Source: Mesonia sp008017825 (GTDB lineage: Bacteria; Bacteroidota; Bacteroidia; Flavobacteriales; Flavobacteriaceae). From it: a stretch of 64,000 nucleotides of DNA. Within the stretch, counting starts at the first letter, position 1; each line of letters opens with the position of its first letter. The notes beneath the pieces are model-generated. The model was not told where the DNA came from and did no database searches. It saw only the letters and a program-made list of their open reading frames with translations. Position numbers and translations under genes: made by a program. The stretch covers positions 39,296-103,295 of the forward strand of contig NZ_VRLS01000093.1 in assembly GCF_008017825.1 (NCBI RefSeq), in the 5' to 3' direction. Shown here piece by piece: positions 25,207-34,010 of this stretch.

Positions 25207-26145
25207 ATGAAACAAATCACCAATAGTATATTAATGATTCGTCCTGTTAATTTTAGGATGAATGAAGAGACTGCTGTAAATAATTATTTTCAGAAGTCTA
25301 TAGAAGAAGAAAATGAAGCGATTACAATAAAAGCTCAGAAGGAGTTTGACACTTTTGTTAGTAAGCTTAGGAAAGTAGGAGTAGAGGTTATTGTAGTTGA
25401 TGATATTAAAGAAAATGACACGCCAGATTCAATATTTCCTAATAATTGGGTTTCTTTTCATGAAAATGGAAATATCGGACTTTATCCTATGTTTGCTGAA
25501 AATAGGAGAAGAGAGCGCCGTGAAGATATTTTAGCAAGCCTAGAAGAAAAAGGATTTACTATTAATAATATATTAGATTATACTGCAGGAGAAGATGAAA
25601 ATGTTTTTTTAGAAGGCACGGGAAGTTTATTGTTAGATAGGGCAAATGAAAAAGCATATTGCGCCTTATCGGAAAGAGCTAATGAAGATTTATTCATTGA
25701 GTTTTGTGAAGATTTTGAATATATGCCAGTTGTCTTTACTGCTAATCAAACCGTAAATGGTGAACGTAAAGCCATTTATCATACCAATGTAATGATGTGT
25801 TTGGCCGAAAATTTTGCAGTGATTTGTTTAGATACGATCGATGATAAAAAAGAACGTAAAAAACTTATTGCGAGCTTAAAGGAGGATGGTAAAGAAATCA
25901 TCTCTATCACCGAAGCTCAAATGCATAATTTTGCAGGCAATATGTTGCAAGTTAAAGGCGTATTCGATAAGAAATACTTAGTAATGAGTGCAAGTGCTCA
26001 CAAAAGCCTTAATGCAAAACAAATTGACGCCATCGAAAAGCATTGTGAAATTTTGAGCAGTGATCTAGAAACTATAGAAACCCTTGGAGGTGGTAGTGCT
26101 CGCTGTATGATGGCAGAAGTATTTTTACCAAAAATAGAGGCTTAA
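25207..26145 (+). CDS. ctlX: Citrulline utilization hydrolase CtlX-like protein
   Basis: A 312-residue protein of the amidinotransferase fold, matching the CtlX family linked to citrulline use. Diagnostic segments are ILMIRPVNFRMNEETAVNNY, DSIFPNNWVSFHENG, FLEGTGSLLLDR, IYHTNVMM, MHNFAGNMLQV and the C-terminal cysteine motif GGGSARCMMAEVF. The expected Glu, His and Cys catalytic residues are all present. It follows a DDAH-like gene and converges on the BCCT transporter gene with only 1 bp between stop codons. The family assignment is firm; the reaction is inferred from relatives. Confidence 0.85.
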   Translation: MKQITNSILMIRPVNFRMNEETAVNNYFQKSIEEENEAITIKAQKEFDTFVSKLRKVGVEVIVVDDIKENDTPDSIFPNNWVSFHENGNIGLYPMFAENRRRERREDILASLEEKGFTINNILDYTAGEDENVFLEGTGSLLLDRANEKAYCALSERANEDLFIEFCEDFEYMPVVFTANQTVNGERKAIYHTNVMMCLAENFAVICLDTIDDKKERKKLIASLKEDGKEIISITEAQMHNFAGNMLQVKGVFDKKYLVMSASAHKSLNAKQIDAIEKHCEILSSDLETIETLGGGSARCMMAEVFLPKIEA

Positions 26146-26146
26146 T

Positions 26147-27631
26147 TTAGCTTTTTTTCAAAATACTTTTTGTAAAATTAATAGCAATTAAAACGCTTAA
26201 GAATGCAAAGGGCAAAGAAGTAATAATTAGAAGTTTTTGCATCGCAGTAAGAACATTTTCAGCGGCAGAGTAACTAGCGAGTATTAGTATAGTCTCCGTG
26301 AATAAGAATAATGCAATAGCCCAAAGAAGTCGGTGAGATTTCTTTGGGTTTTCTTTTCCTTTATCGGTAAACATACTAAGGACAAAAATAGCACTATCTA
26401 CTGAAGTGACTAGAAAGCCCACCAAAAGCAAAATCGTGACTAGAGAGGTTACACTGCTAAGCGGATATTCCCTTAGAAACACAAATAGCGAAGTAAATAC
26501 ATTACCAAATTCTTCATTATAGACACCCCAATTATCAATGATTTGAAAGGCAGAGGTCCCAAAGGTGGAGAACCATAAAAAACTTCCTAAACATGGCAAA
26601 AATAAGCCCCCAAAAATAAGCTGTCTTACCGTTCTTCCTTTAGAAATTCGGGCGATAAAAATTCCGGTAAACGGAGCCCAAGACAACCAAAATGCCCAAT
26701 AGTAATAAGTCCAATCGGTTAAGAATTCTTTTCCAGGATTGTGATCTCCTAATGCTAAACTTAGCGGAATAAAATCTATGATGTAATGATAAGTAGCGGT
26801 AAAAAAGTTATGAAAAATTTGACCAATATCACTTTTCAACAATATGAAAACCAGTAATAAAATGGTTATTGTAATATTGAGATTTGAGATTTTTTTGATG
26901 CCTTTATGAATTCCGCGATAGACGGAAATAAAAGCTAAGATGAATATTAAAAATGTAAAAATATAACCATAGTTAGAAACTTTATTTTTAAAAAGAAATT
27001 GTAAACCTCCTTCTATTTGAGTGGTGCCTAAAGCAATGGCAGCTACAACTCCAATTACAGTAGTCATAACGGTTAGATAATCTACACCGCGGGTTACTTT
27101 GCTGTAATCGTTGACTGAAAAACTATTACTTAATAAAATAGTTTTATTTTTCATGTAAACGTAATAACCTATAATGAGAGCAAAAAAAGTATAGAAAGCC
27201 CAAGCAGTGAATCCCCATTGATAAAAGGTATATTCTAAAGCAATAATTTCTGAAGAGGTAGAAGTCTGTAAAGGTGGGTTTTGTTGCATATATACAGGTT
27301 CTTGAACGGCTCGCAGTAAAATACCTGCACCCATCCCGGCACTGTATAACATGGCTGTCCAAGACCAAAAATTATATTCGGGTGAAGAACCTCCTAGCCT
27401 TTTTTTTCCAAAAGGCGAAATGGCAATAACTATTAGAAACACTACACAAGCTAAGCCCAGCCATAAATAAAAAACACCAAAGTAATTTCTAATACTTACC
27501 GAATAACTTTCTATGAGTTGGTAAAAATTTTGAGGATTAATTAAAATACATAAGGATAGAAAAACAATGCTTATAAATGAAAAGCAAAGTAGGGTGTTCT
27601 CTTTTATGTAATTTAATATTCGGTTTTTCAT
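26147..27631 (-). CDS. BCCT-family transporter (glycine betaine/choline/carnitine type)
   Basis: A 494-residue inner membrane protein with about 12 hydrophobic helices. The BCCT signature lies around residues 310-335 (YYWAFWLSWAPFTGIFIARI, then SKGRTVRQLIFGG), and SAGMGAGILLRAVQEP is the conserved glycine-rich segment of helix 3. Relatives import compatible solutes with sodium or protons, which fits a marine habitat. It starts directly after the stop of the upstream SDR gene, so the two are probably co-transcribed. The substrate is not determinable. Confidence 0.9.
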   Translation of the reverse strand: MKNRILNYIKENTLLCFSFISIVFLSLCILINPQNFYQLIESYSVSIRNYFGVFYLWLGLACVVFLIVIAISPFGKKRLGGSSPEYNFWSWTAMLYSAGMGAGILLRAVQEPVYMQQNPPLQTSTSSEIIALEYTFYQWGFTAWAFYTFFALIIGYYVYMKNKTILLSNSFSVNDYSKVTRGVDYLTVMTTVIGVVAAIALGTTQIEGGLQFLFKNKVSNYGYIFTFLIFILAFISVYRGIHKGIKKISNLNITITILLLVFILLKSDIGQIFHNFFTATYHYIIDFIPLSLALGDHNPGKEFLTDWTYYYWAFWLSWAPFTGIFIARISKGRTVRQLIFGGLFLPCLGSFLWFSTFGTSAFQIIDNWGVYNEEFGNVFTSLFVFLREYPLSSVTSLVTILLLVGFLVTSVDSAIFVLSMFTDKGKENPKKSHRLLWAIALFLFTETILILASYSAAENVLTAMQKLLIITSLPFAFLSVLIAINFTKSILKKS

Positions 27632-29056
27632 TTAACTTTTAGCAATACGTTCTAGCATTCCTGCAAAGATAAAATAATGAAACGGAAGCATGCTGTACCA
27701 ATATAATCTACCCCATATTCCTTTGGGCCTAAAGGTGGCTGTTTGATGTACGATATTGTTCTCATCTATATAAAATTCTAACCAAGCTTCACCAGGTACT
27801 TTCATCTCGGCAAAAAGTAATAAACGTTTTTCATCTTTATCGGCTAATAGTACGCGCCAAAAGTCTAATGAATCTCCAGTAAAAATTTTATTAGGATGGG
27901 TTCTTCCTCTTCTTAAACCAACACCTCCAAATAGTTTATCTAAAAAACCACGAAATTTCCATAGCTTATTTCCGTAATACCATCCCTTTTTTCCGCCAAT
28001 ACTCCATATTTTCTCTAATGAAGCTTTAGGGTTATCGCTTTTCATTTCTTGCCGATCAATTAAACATCCATGTGTGGGAACCTTGATATATTTATTGAGG
28101 TCGCTCGTAAATCTACCGCTAACTCTAGAGTCTTTCCAGCTCGATAAAACCTGATTTTGTTCAATTTTATCGAAGGCAGCTTTAATGGCTTCTGTATAAG
28201 TTAAAGGTTGTATACCTAACATTTTTTCTAATCTATTATCTTTTGAGACCACTTCAATTTTCATACTATCTACTAAATTAGCAGCTAGCATATATGAGGT
28301 TGAAGTCATAAAGTACAACCAGTAAGAGGATAGTTTTGGAGATAAAAAAGGAACGCCAACTATATGCAGGTTTAAACCTCTAATCTTACAGTATTCTAAC
28401 ATCATCGTTTTATAGGTCATCACATCTGAACCCGAAATGTCAAATGAGTCGTCATAGGTTTTTTCGTTTCCTATGCTAAGTGTCAAGAAGTCTAATACAT
28501 TTCTAATGGCAATAGGCTGTGTCTTCGTATTTACCCAACGCGGAGTGATCATGACAGGTAATTTTTCACATAAATCTCTGATGATTTCAAATGAAGAGCT
28601 ACCAGAGCCTACAATAATACCAGCTTGTAGGCAAGTGAGGTGAAAATTTCCTTGTGAAAGTATATCTCCTACTTTCTTTCTAGACTGCAAATGTTTTGAC
28701 ATTTCATCTTCATTCACCATTCCAGTAAGATAAATTACTTGCTTTACGGAAAGATTTTCTAGATAAGCATTAAAGTTAAGTGCAGACTTTTCTTCTAGAT
28801 CATCAAAATCTGTAGTAGAGCCAGTCATAGAATGAATTAAATAGTAGGCAACATCAATATCTTTGGGAAGTAAGTTGTTGTCAACTTCTTCTAAAAAATC
28901 TATTTCTACAATCTCAATTTTTTCAAGTACTTCTTTTTCTATAGAAAATCGGCTTGCACTTCTTACCGCACAAATGACTTCGTGTTCCATCTCTATAAGT
29001 AAAGGAAGTAAGCGCATGCCAATATAACCATTGGCTCCAGTAAGAAGAATTTTCAT
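27632..29056 (-). CDS. SDR-family NAD(P)-binding oxidoreductase with C-terminal DUF2867
   Basis: A 474-residue protein. The N-terminal Rossmann domain has the dinucleotide motif LLTGANGYIGMRLLP (residues 4-18) and an atypical SDR core of about 280 residues. The C-terminal part, about 330-474, with SLDFWRVLLADKDEKRLLLF and MKVPGEAWLEFYI, matches DUF2867. Fused proteins of this type are common and poorly characterised. The stop codon abuts the start of the BCCT transporter gene downstream. Confidence 0.82.
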   Translation of the reverse strand: MKILLTGANGYIGMRLLPLLIEMEHEVICAVRSASRFSIEKEVLEKIEIVEIDFLEEVDNNLLPKDIDVAYYLIHSMTGSTTDFDDLEEKSALNFNAYLENLSVKQVIYLTGMVNEDEMSKHLQSRKKVGDILSQGNFHLTCLQAGIIVGSGSSSFEIIRDLCEKLPVMITPRWVNTKTQPIAIRNVLDFLTLSIGNEKTYDDSFDISGSDVMTYKTMMLEYCKIRGLNLHIVGVPFLSPKLSSYWLYFMTSTSYMLAANLVDSMKIEVVSKDNRLEKMLGIQPLTYTEAIKAAFDKIEQNQVLSSWKDSRVSGRFTSDLNKYIKVPTHGCLIDRQEMKSDNPKASLEKIWSIGGKKGWYYGNKLWKFRGFLDKLFGGVGLRRGRTHPNKIFTGDSLDFWRVLLADKDEKRLLLFAEMKVPGEAWLEFYIDENNIVHQTATFRPKGIWGRLYWYSMLPFHYFIFAGMLERIAKS

Positions 29057-29124
29057 GATTTTTTAAAGATAATTTACGCATTAAATACTTAACTTTCCAC
29101 TAAAAATAGAAATAAGCTTTAAGA

Positions 29125-29328
29125 ATGCAGAATACATTAAAAATCGTCTTGCTAATTTTAGGAATAGTGCTTATTGGTTACGGACTTTATACGGTAGTTT
29201 TTCCTCATATTTCTTTGGAAGATGGTGCGAGTAAAATTCCGGCGAAGACCGATAATACCCAAAGCTTTGCCATGATATGTTTAGGTATTCTTACTTTGGT
29301 TTGTGGTATTGCCTTTAAAAAAAGGTAA
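29125..29328 (+). CDS. Small two-helix membrane protein (DUF3185-like)
   Basis: 67 residues with two hydrophobic segments (about 5-27 and 47-64) separated by a polar loop of about 20 residues. The layout KIVLLILGIVLIGYGLY and FAMICLGILTLVCGIAF resembles DUF3185 small membrane proteins; the function is unknown. It is transcribed divergently from the SDR gene and converges on marC with a 4-bp gap. Confidence 0.65.
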   Translation: MQNTLKIVLLILGIVLIGYGLYTVVFPHISLEDGASKIPAKTDNTQSFAMICLGILTLVCGIAFKKR

Positions 29329-29332
29329 CCTC

Positions 29333-29965
29333 TTATAGGAGTGCTACCCCAAGTACTGTCATTATTGAAGAGCTAATATATTCTATCCCAATTGCAATTA
29401 CAATAAAACCAATAATTCTAGAGATAGCGTTAATTCCTGATGCTCCCAAAAATTTTACAATAAAGTGAGCGCTTTTAAGCATTAAAAAAGTAGCGGTACA
29501 AGTAATAGCAATGGCTAAAACTATAATTAATCTATCAAAGATTAAATGGTGATCTTCTTGCAATCCAATTAATAAAGAAATCGCTCCGGGTCCAGCAAGC
29601 ATAGGAATAGCTAAGGGAGTTAGAGATACGCCATCTCGTTCTTGCACATCATTTTTTACTTTTTCACGATCCATTCCTTTGTGTTTGTTAAATGATCCTG
29701 TAAGCAAGGCAAAACCAGAAGACACAATAATAAGTCCGCCTGCAATTCTTAGCGATTCTATACTAATTCCAAAAAAGTTTAAGATGTATTTTCCCGTAAA
29801 AAAAGCGATTGCTAAAATTACAAAGGTATTAGTAGCGGCTAGTAAAGAGGTTCTAGAACGTTCTGCATTAGTATCTTCTTTGGTTAAGCCAACAAAGACA
29901 GGAACGGTTCCTAGTGGGTTAATTACCGAAAATAATGCGGCAAAAACATAAATAAATAAATCCAT
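29333..29965 (-). CDS. MarC-family integral membrane protein
   Basis: About 210 residues with six hydrophobic helices. The family features are FSVINPLGTVPVFVGLT in helix 1, ERSRTSLLAATNTFVILAI, and TPLAIPMLAGPGAISLLIGL between helices 3 and 4. MarC proteins were once linked to multiple antibiotic resistance, but their function is unresolved. The start chosen is the ATG at 29965 (MDLFIYVFAALF), which fits the family N-terminus; the frame is open to an ATG at 29998. Confidence 0.88.
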   Translation of the reverse strand: MDLFIYVFAALFSVINPLGTVPVFVGLTKEDTNAERSRTSLLAATNTFVILAIAFFTGKYILNFFGISIESLRIAGGLIIVSSGFALLTGSFNKHKGMDREKVKNDVQERDGVSLTPLAIPMLAGPGAISLLIGLQEDHHLIFDRLIIVLAIAITCTATFLMLKSAHFIVKFLGASGINAISRIIGFIVIAIGIEYISSSIMTVLGVALL

Positions 29966-30039
29966 CGTTTTTTTGGCAAATATGCTTTTAAAAACCATGC
30001 TGAAGTTCAAGAAATAATTAAATGAAAGTTACCAAAAGG

Positions 30040-30468
30040 CTAATAATAACCCTGATTAGAAGAACTGGAATGATCTGCTTTTAAGGCTAATGTTTTTTTC
30101 ATAAACCGATGTATTTTTGGAGAATCGGCTTTGATTTTTACAAAATGTTTGTTGCCGTAAATTGAGTATTCTTCTGCTTTACCTTTATAGATTTTCAATT
30201 GATAATAAGGGATAATCAATGCGTAGCTTTCTAATAGCGATCTAAAACCAAGAATAATACCATCGGGTCTAATCTCAATATTACAAACATTAAGATAAGA
30301 ATCTAAAACCAATAAATTATGAATTTCTATACTTGAAGAATTAATATATAATTTACCAGAACCAATTCCTTTTAATGCAAATCGTTCTTTTAAAGTAAAA
30401 GGAAGTCCGACTGTTTGATTGATGGTATTTGTGATTTTAGGATTCCGATAAGAAACATTAAAAAGCAT
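30040..30468 (-). CDS. Hypothetical protein, 142 residues
   Basis: Not recognised. No signal peptide or membrane helix is visible. It is a soluble, mixed alpha/beta sequence with a pattern like a small PH-like or Bacteroidetes-specific domain (KLYINSSSIEIHNLLVLD, IIPYYQLKIYKGKAEEYSI). It lies 24 bp downstream of the thioredoxin-like gene on the same strand and could be co-transcribed with it. Codon use is like that of its neighbours. Confidence 0.6.
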   Translation of the reverse strand: MLFNVSYRNPKITNTINQTVGLPFTLKERFALKGIGSGKLYINSSSIEIHNLLVLDSYLNVCNIEIRPDGIILGFRSLLESYALIIPYYQLKIYKGKAEEYSIYGNKHFVKIKADSPKIHRFMKKTLALKADHSSSSNQGYY

Positions 30469-30492
30469 TTGTTCTTAGACTGAGTTAATTAG

Positions 30493-30948
30493 TTATTGTT
30501 TTTGAGTGAAAATTTTGCCCAGATTAATAAATTGGATGGGAGTTTTATAACCAGAAACTCGATTTAAAATTCGGCCATTATTAGCATCTACATAAAGTAA
30601 AGTAGGATAGCTTCGCAATCCAATACTTCTGGCAATTTCGGCTCCTTCACCTTTTTCTGCATTTAAAGACAAATTAATAAATTCTTTATTGTAAAACTCA
30701 CCTACAGATGCATCTCGAAAAGTATTTTTTTTCAATGACTTACAAACTCCGCACCAATTGGCATAAAGGTATACAAACACTAATTTTTTTTCCGCTTTAG
30801 CATTCTCTAAAGCTTCTTGATAATCTCCGTTATAAAAATCAATTCCTTTTTTAACTTCAAAATTGTAAGTGCTATCTGTATTTGTAAAGGCAGTAAGCAT
30901 AAATACAGATATAAAAATTACGAGAATTGTTTTTATGTGAAATCTCAT
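30493..30948 (-). CDS. Secreted thioredoxin-family protein
   Basis: 151 residues with an N-terminal signal peptide or anchor (about 1-22) and a thioredoxin fold. The redox motif CGVC (WCGVCKSLKKNTF) is near residue 67, and the cis-proline is in LRSYPTLLYV. It probably acts in the periplasm as a reductase or disulfide-exchange protein, similar to DUF255/Thioredoxin_7 proteins common in Bacteroidetes. The partner is unknown. The minus-strand sequence TAAGTTTG upstream is a possible -7 element. Confidence 0.82.
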   Translation of the reverse strand: MRFHIKTILVIFISVFMLTAFTNTDSTYNFEVKKGIDFYNGDYQEALENAKAEKKLVFVYLYANWCGVCKSLKKNTFRDASVGEFYNKEFINLSLNAEKGEGAEIARSIGLRSYPTLLYVDANNGRILNRVSGYKTPIQFINLGKIFTQKQ

Positions 30949-30981
30949 TTGTAATTAAGTGTATTGAAGTCAAAATTTAAG

Positions 30982-30989
30982 CAAACTTA
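30982..30989 (-). promoter_or_regulatory. -7 element for the thioredoxin-like gene
   Basis: The minus strand reads TAAGTTTG, an exact TAnnTTTG, 33 nt upstream of the start at 30948. No TTG lies at the expected -33 spacing. Confidence 0.4.
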
Positions 30990-31122
30990 AAATTACATTT
31001 AAAAGGGAAGGTTTACAAATTAGAGGATTAAAATATGAGGGTGTAGATGAAAAAACTTAAAAAATAAATAATTTTAAAAAAGGAAAGCTCAAGTAGAGGT
31101 TAGTCAACTCTAATTTTTAAAT

Positions 31123-31130
31123 TATCTTTG
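31123..31130 (+). promoter_or_regulatory. -7 element for argS
   Basis: TATCTTTG matches TAnnTTTG 25 nt before the argS ATG. A 5-bp inverted repeat TAGAG/CTCTA (31094-31098 and 31108-31112) covers the place where the -33 box would be and could be an operator; this is weak evidence. Confidence 0.55.
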
Positions 31131-31155
31131 CAGCTCCAAATTTAAGTGAATTTTC

Positions 31156-32925
31156 ATGCAAATATTATTAGAACAACACATTAAAGAAGCGTTAACAGCT
31201 TTACATCAGGTTAATTTAGAAAATGTCGAATTTCAAGCCACACGCAAGGAGTTTGAAGGCGATATTACTGTCGTAATTTTCCCTATGTTACGCCAAGTGA
31301 AAACCAATCCTGTAAGTTTAGGAGAAGCAATTGGTAACTACTTAGTAGAAAATGTTGAAGAAGTTGCTCGTTTTAATGTAGTAAAAGGGTTCTTAAATTT
31401 GGTGATAAGCGATCATTATTTTCTTCAACAATTTAAAGTAATAAAAGATGACGCACATTTTGGTTTTGTAAAATCTACGGAGAAATCTCCTAGTATTATG
31501 GTAGAATATTCTTCGCCAAATACTAATAAACCATTGCATTTAGGTCATGTAAGGAATAATTTATTAGGTTACGCTGTCGCGGAAATTCTTAAAGCAGCAG
31601 GAAATACGGTTTATAAAACCCAAATTATTAATGATCGTGGAATACATATTTGCAAAAGTATGTTGGCTTGGCAAAAATTTGGAAACGGAGAAACACCAGA
31701 ATCTACCGGGCTTAAAGGAGATAAGTTAGTAGGGAACTACTATGTAAAATTTGATCAAGAATATAAAAGTCAAATCAAAGAACTCCAAGAGCAAGGAAAA
31801 ACAGAAGAAGAAGCAAAAGCAGAAGCTCCTTTATTGTTAGAAGCTAAGAAAATGCTTTTGCAGTGGGAAGCAGGAGATGAAGATGTAGTTGCGCTTTGGA
31901 AAAAAATGAACCAATGGGTTTATGACGGTTTCGAAACTACCTATAAAAATATGGGGGTAGATTTTGATAAAAACTATTATGAAAGTAACACCTATTTATT
32001 AGGGAAAGAAGTCGTTCAAGAAGGATTAAAAAAAGGAGTTTTCTTTAAAAAAGAAGATGGTAGTGTTTGGATAGATTTGACTGAAGATGGCTTAGATGAA
32101 AAAATCGTTTTACGATCTGATGGGACGGCAGTTTATATGACGCAAGACATCGGGACGGCTATTCAGCGTGTAGAAGATTATGCTATTAATGGCTTGGTTT
32201 ATACCGTAGGAAACGAACAAGATTACCACTTTAAGGTCTTGTTTTTAATACTAAAGAAATTAGATTATGAATGGGCTAATCACCTTTATCATTTAAGTTA
32301 CGGTATGGTAGATTTACCTAGCGGAAAAATGAAGAGTAGAGAAGGAACTGTTGTCGATGCCGATGATTTAATGGTAGAGATGACTCAAACAGCTCAGAAA
32401 ATCTCTGAAGACTTAGGGAAACTTGAGGGTTACACCAATGAGGAGAAAGAGAGTTTATATAACACTATTGGTTTAGGGGCGTTAAAATACTACATCCTCA
32501 AAGTAGATCCGCGAAAGCGTATTTTATTTAATCCTGAAGAATCTGTAGATTTTCAAGGGAATACAGGACCTTTTATTCAGTATACGTATGCAAGAATACA
32601 ATCCATTCTGCGTAAAGCAAGTTTTAATCACGGTGAAGATGTAAGTAATTATACGTTGGATGCTAAAGAAAAAGAGGTGATGAAGCAATTGCAATTATTT
32701 CCCGAAGTGATTCAGCAAGCTGCCGCTCAACACAGTCCAGCATTAATTGCTAATTACACCTACGATTTAGTGAAAGAATTTAATTCTTTTTATCAAAATG
32801 TAAGTATTCTAGGAACCGATGTAGAAATAGAAAAAATATTTAGAGTTCAATTAGCAAAAGCGGTAGCGCAAACTATAAAAAATGCATTTAGCTTACTAGG
32901 AATAGATGTTCCAGAAAGAATGTAA
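31156..32925 (+). CDS. argS: Arginyl-tRNA synthetase
   Basis: ArgRS, 589 residues, class I. It has the N-terminal Add-1 domain, the HIGH variant HLGH in EYSSPNTNKPLHLGHVRNNL (about 115-134), NEQDYHFKVLFLILKKL, and GMVDLPSGKMKSREGTVVDA. The last corresponds to the region where many ArgRS lack a canonical KMSKS. The C-terminal anticodon-binding helix bundle ends in LGIDVPERM. It is monocistronic: its own -7 element upstream and a strong terminator downstream. Confidence 0.97.
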   Translation: MQILLEQHIKEALTALHQVNLENVEFQATRKEFEGDITVVIFPMLRQVKTNPVSLGEAIGNYLVENVEEVARFNVVKGFLNLVISDHYFLQQFKVIKDDAHFGFVKSTEKSPSIMVEYSSPNTNKPLHLGHVRNNLLGYAVAEILKAAGNTVYKTQIINDRGIHICKSMLAWQKFGNGETPESTGLKGDKLVGNYYVKFDQEYKSQIKELQEQGKTEEEAKAEAPLLLEAKKMLLQWEAGDEDVVALWKKMNQWVYDGFETTYKNMGVDFDKNYYESNTYLLGKEVVQEGLKKGVFFKKEDGSVWIDLTEDGLDEKIVLRSDGTAVYMTQDIGTAIQRVEDYAINGLVYTVGNEQDYHFKVLFLILKKLDYEWANHLYHLSYGMVDLPSGKMKSREGTVVDADDLMVEMTQTAQKISEDLGKLEGYTNEEKESLYNTIGLGALKYYILKVDPRKRILFNPEESVDFQGNTGPFIQYTYARIQSILRKASFNHGEDVSNYTLDAKEKEVMKQLQLFPEVIQQAAAQHSPALIANYTYDLVKEFNSFYQNVSILGTDVEIEKIFRVQLAKAVAQTIKNAFSLLGIDVPERM

Positions 32926-32930
32926 AAACT

Positions 32931-32964
32931 AAAAAACCGAGTAAAATTTTTACTCGGTTTTTTT
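32931..32964 (+). terminator. Terminator shared by argS and the YitT-like gene region
   Basis: CCGAGTAAAA pairs with TTTTACTCGG (32937-32957), flanked by six A and seven T. The A and T flanks allow function on both strands, between convergent genes. Confidence 0.88.
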
Positions 32965-32966
32965 AT

Positions 32967-33935
32967 TTAGTGAAGAGGTCTGCGTTTTATCATACCTCCC
33001 TTAGTGTCTTTAACAGGAGTCATTACCACAAACGCATTAGAGTCTATTTTTGCTATCTCGTTGTTAAGTTTATTGAGTTCTAAACGCGTGAGGACGGTAT
33101 AAATAATATCTAAATCATCATTTCCGCTGACATGTTTTACTCCGCGTTGACCTTTGTAAATGGTAACTCCTCGACGAAGTTTATTTAAAATCATTTCTCT
33201 TATTTCTTCACTGTGAACAGAAATGATATTGACAGAGATATATTCTTCAATACCTTCGATAACAAAATCTAAAGTTTTCGAAGCTGCAAAATAGGTAATC
33301 ATAGAGTAGAGGGCAGCTTCAATAGAAAGGAAGTACGCTGCAGCGCCAAAGATTATAACATTGATTATAATTATAATATCGCCAATGGTAGCTCCAAATT
33401 TTCTACTTAGATAAATAGCTAAAACTTCTGTACCATCAATTACGGCACCACCTCTCACTGAAAATCCTATTCCTGCACCTAGAAAAAACCCTCCAAAGAC
33501 GGCAACTAATAGCTTGTCATCGGTTACTTCTGGAAAGTGAATATTTGCGATAATGAGCGCTAATAAACTTATCGCTATAGCCGTTTTTACCGCAAATTGT
33601 TTTCCTATGATATTGTAACCTAAAATAACAAATGGAACATTTACTAATAGAATGATCCCCCAAAGTGGAAGTTCACTTAAGCCTGTAAGCAAAAGAGCGA
33701 TTCCTGTAGCTCCACCATCAATAAAATTATTTGGGAGTAAAAAACTTTCTAATCCAAAGGCTGCAGAAAAAATTCCGCAAAGGATAAAAATAGATTCTTT
33801 AATGAGCTGCTTAGATGCAATTTTAAATTTTCGGTAAGCTTTGGCATTTCGAAAGTCTGATATAGATTCTTCAGCAGGTATCTTCTCCTCTATGTTCGTG
33901 AATCTTTTAAATAAAGCTTTCCAAATTCTATTCAT
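32967..33935 (-). CDS. YitT-family membrane protein with C-terminal DUF2179
   Basis: 322 residues. After a basic cytoplasmic N-terminus of about 45 residues come five to six membrane helices with the family pattern LESFLLPNNFIDGGATGIAL and GFSVRGGAVIDGTEVLAIYL. A soluble C-terminal DUF2179 domain of about 80 residues follows (VTIYKGQRGVKHVSGNDDLD, DSNAFVVMTPVKDTKGG). The function of the family is unknown. It lies convergent to argS. Confidence 0.88.
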   Translation of the reverse strand: MNRIWKALFKRFTNIEEKIPAEESISDFRNAKAYRKFKIASKQLIKESIFILCGIFSAAFGLESFLLPNNFIDGGATGIALLLTGLSELPLWGIILLVNVPFVILGYNIIGKQFAVKTAIAISLLALIIANIHFPEVTDDKLLVAVFGGFFLGAGIGFSVRGGAVIDGTEVLAIYLSRKFGATIGDIIIIINVIIFGAAAYFLSIEAALYSMITYFAASKTLDFVIEGIEEYISVNIISVHSEEIREMILNKLRRGVTIYKGQRGVKHVSGNDDLDIIYTVLTRLELNKLNNEIAKIDSNAFVVMTPVKDTKGGMIKRRPLH

Positions 33936-34010
33936 CTTTTAACCTTGTTTAGGTAATCGAAGATAATGATAAATGAAGCGAAGTAGCAATTTTAAAATTT
34001 TAATTTTTGC

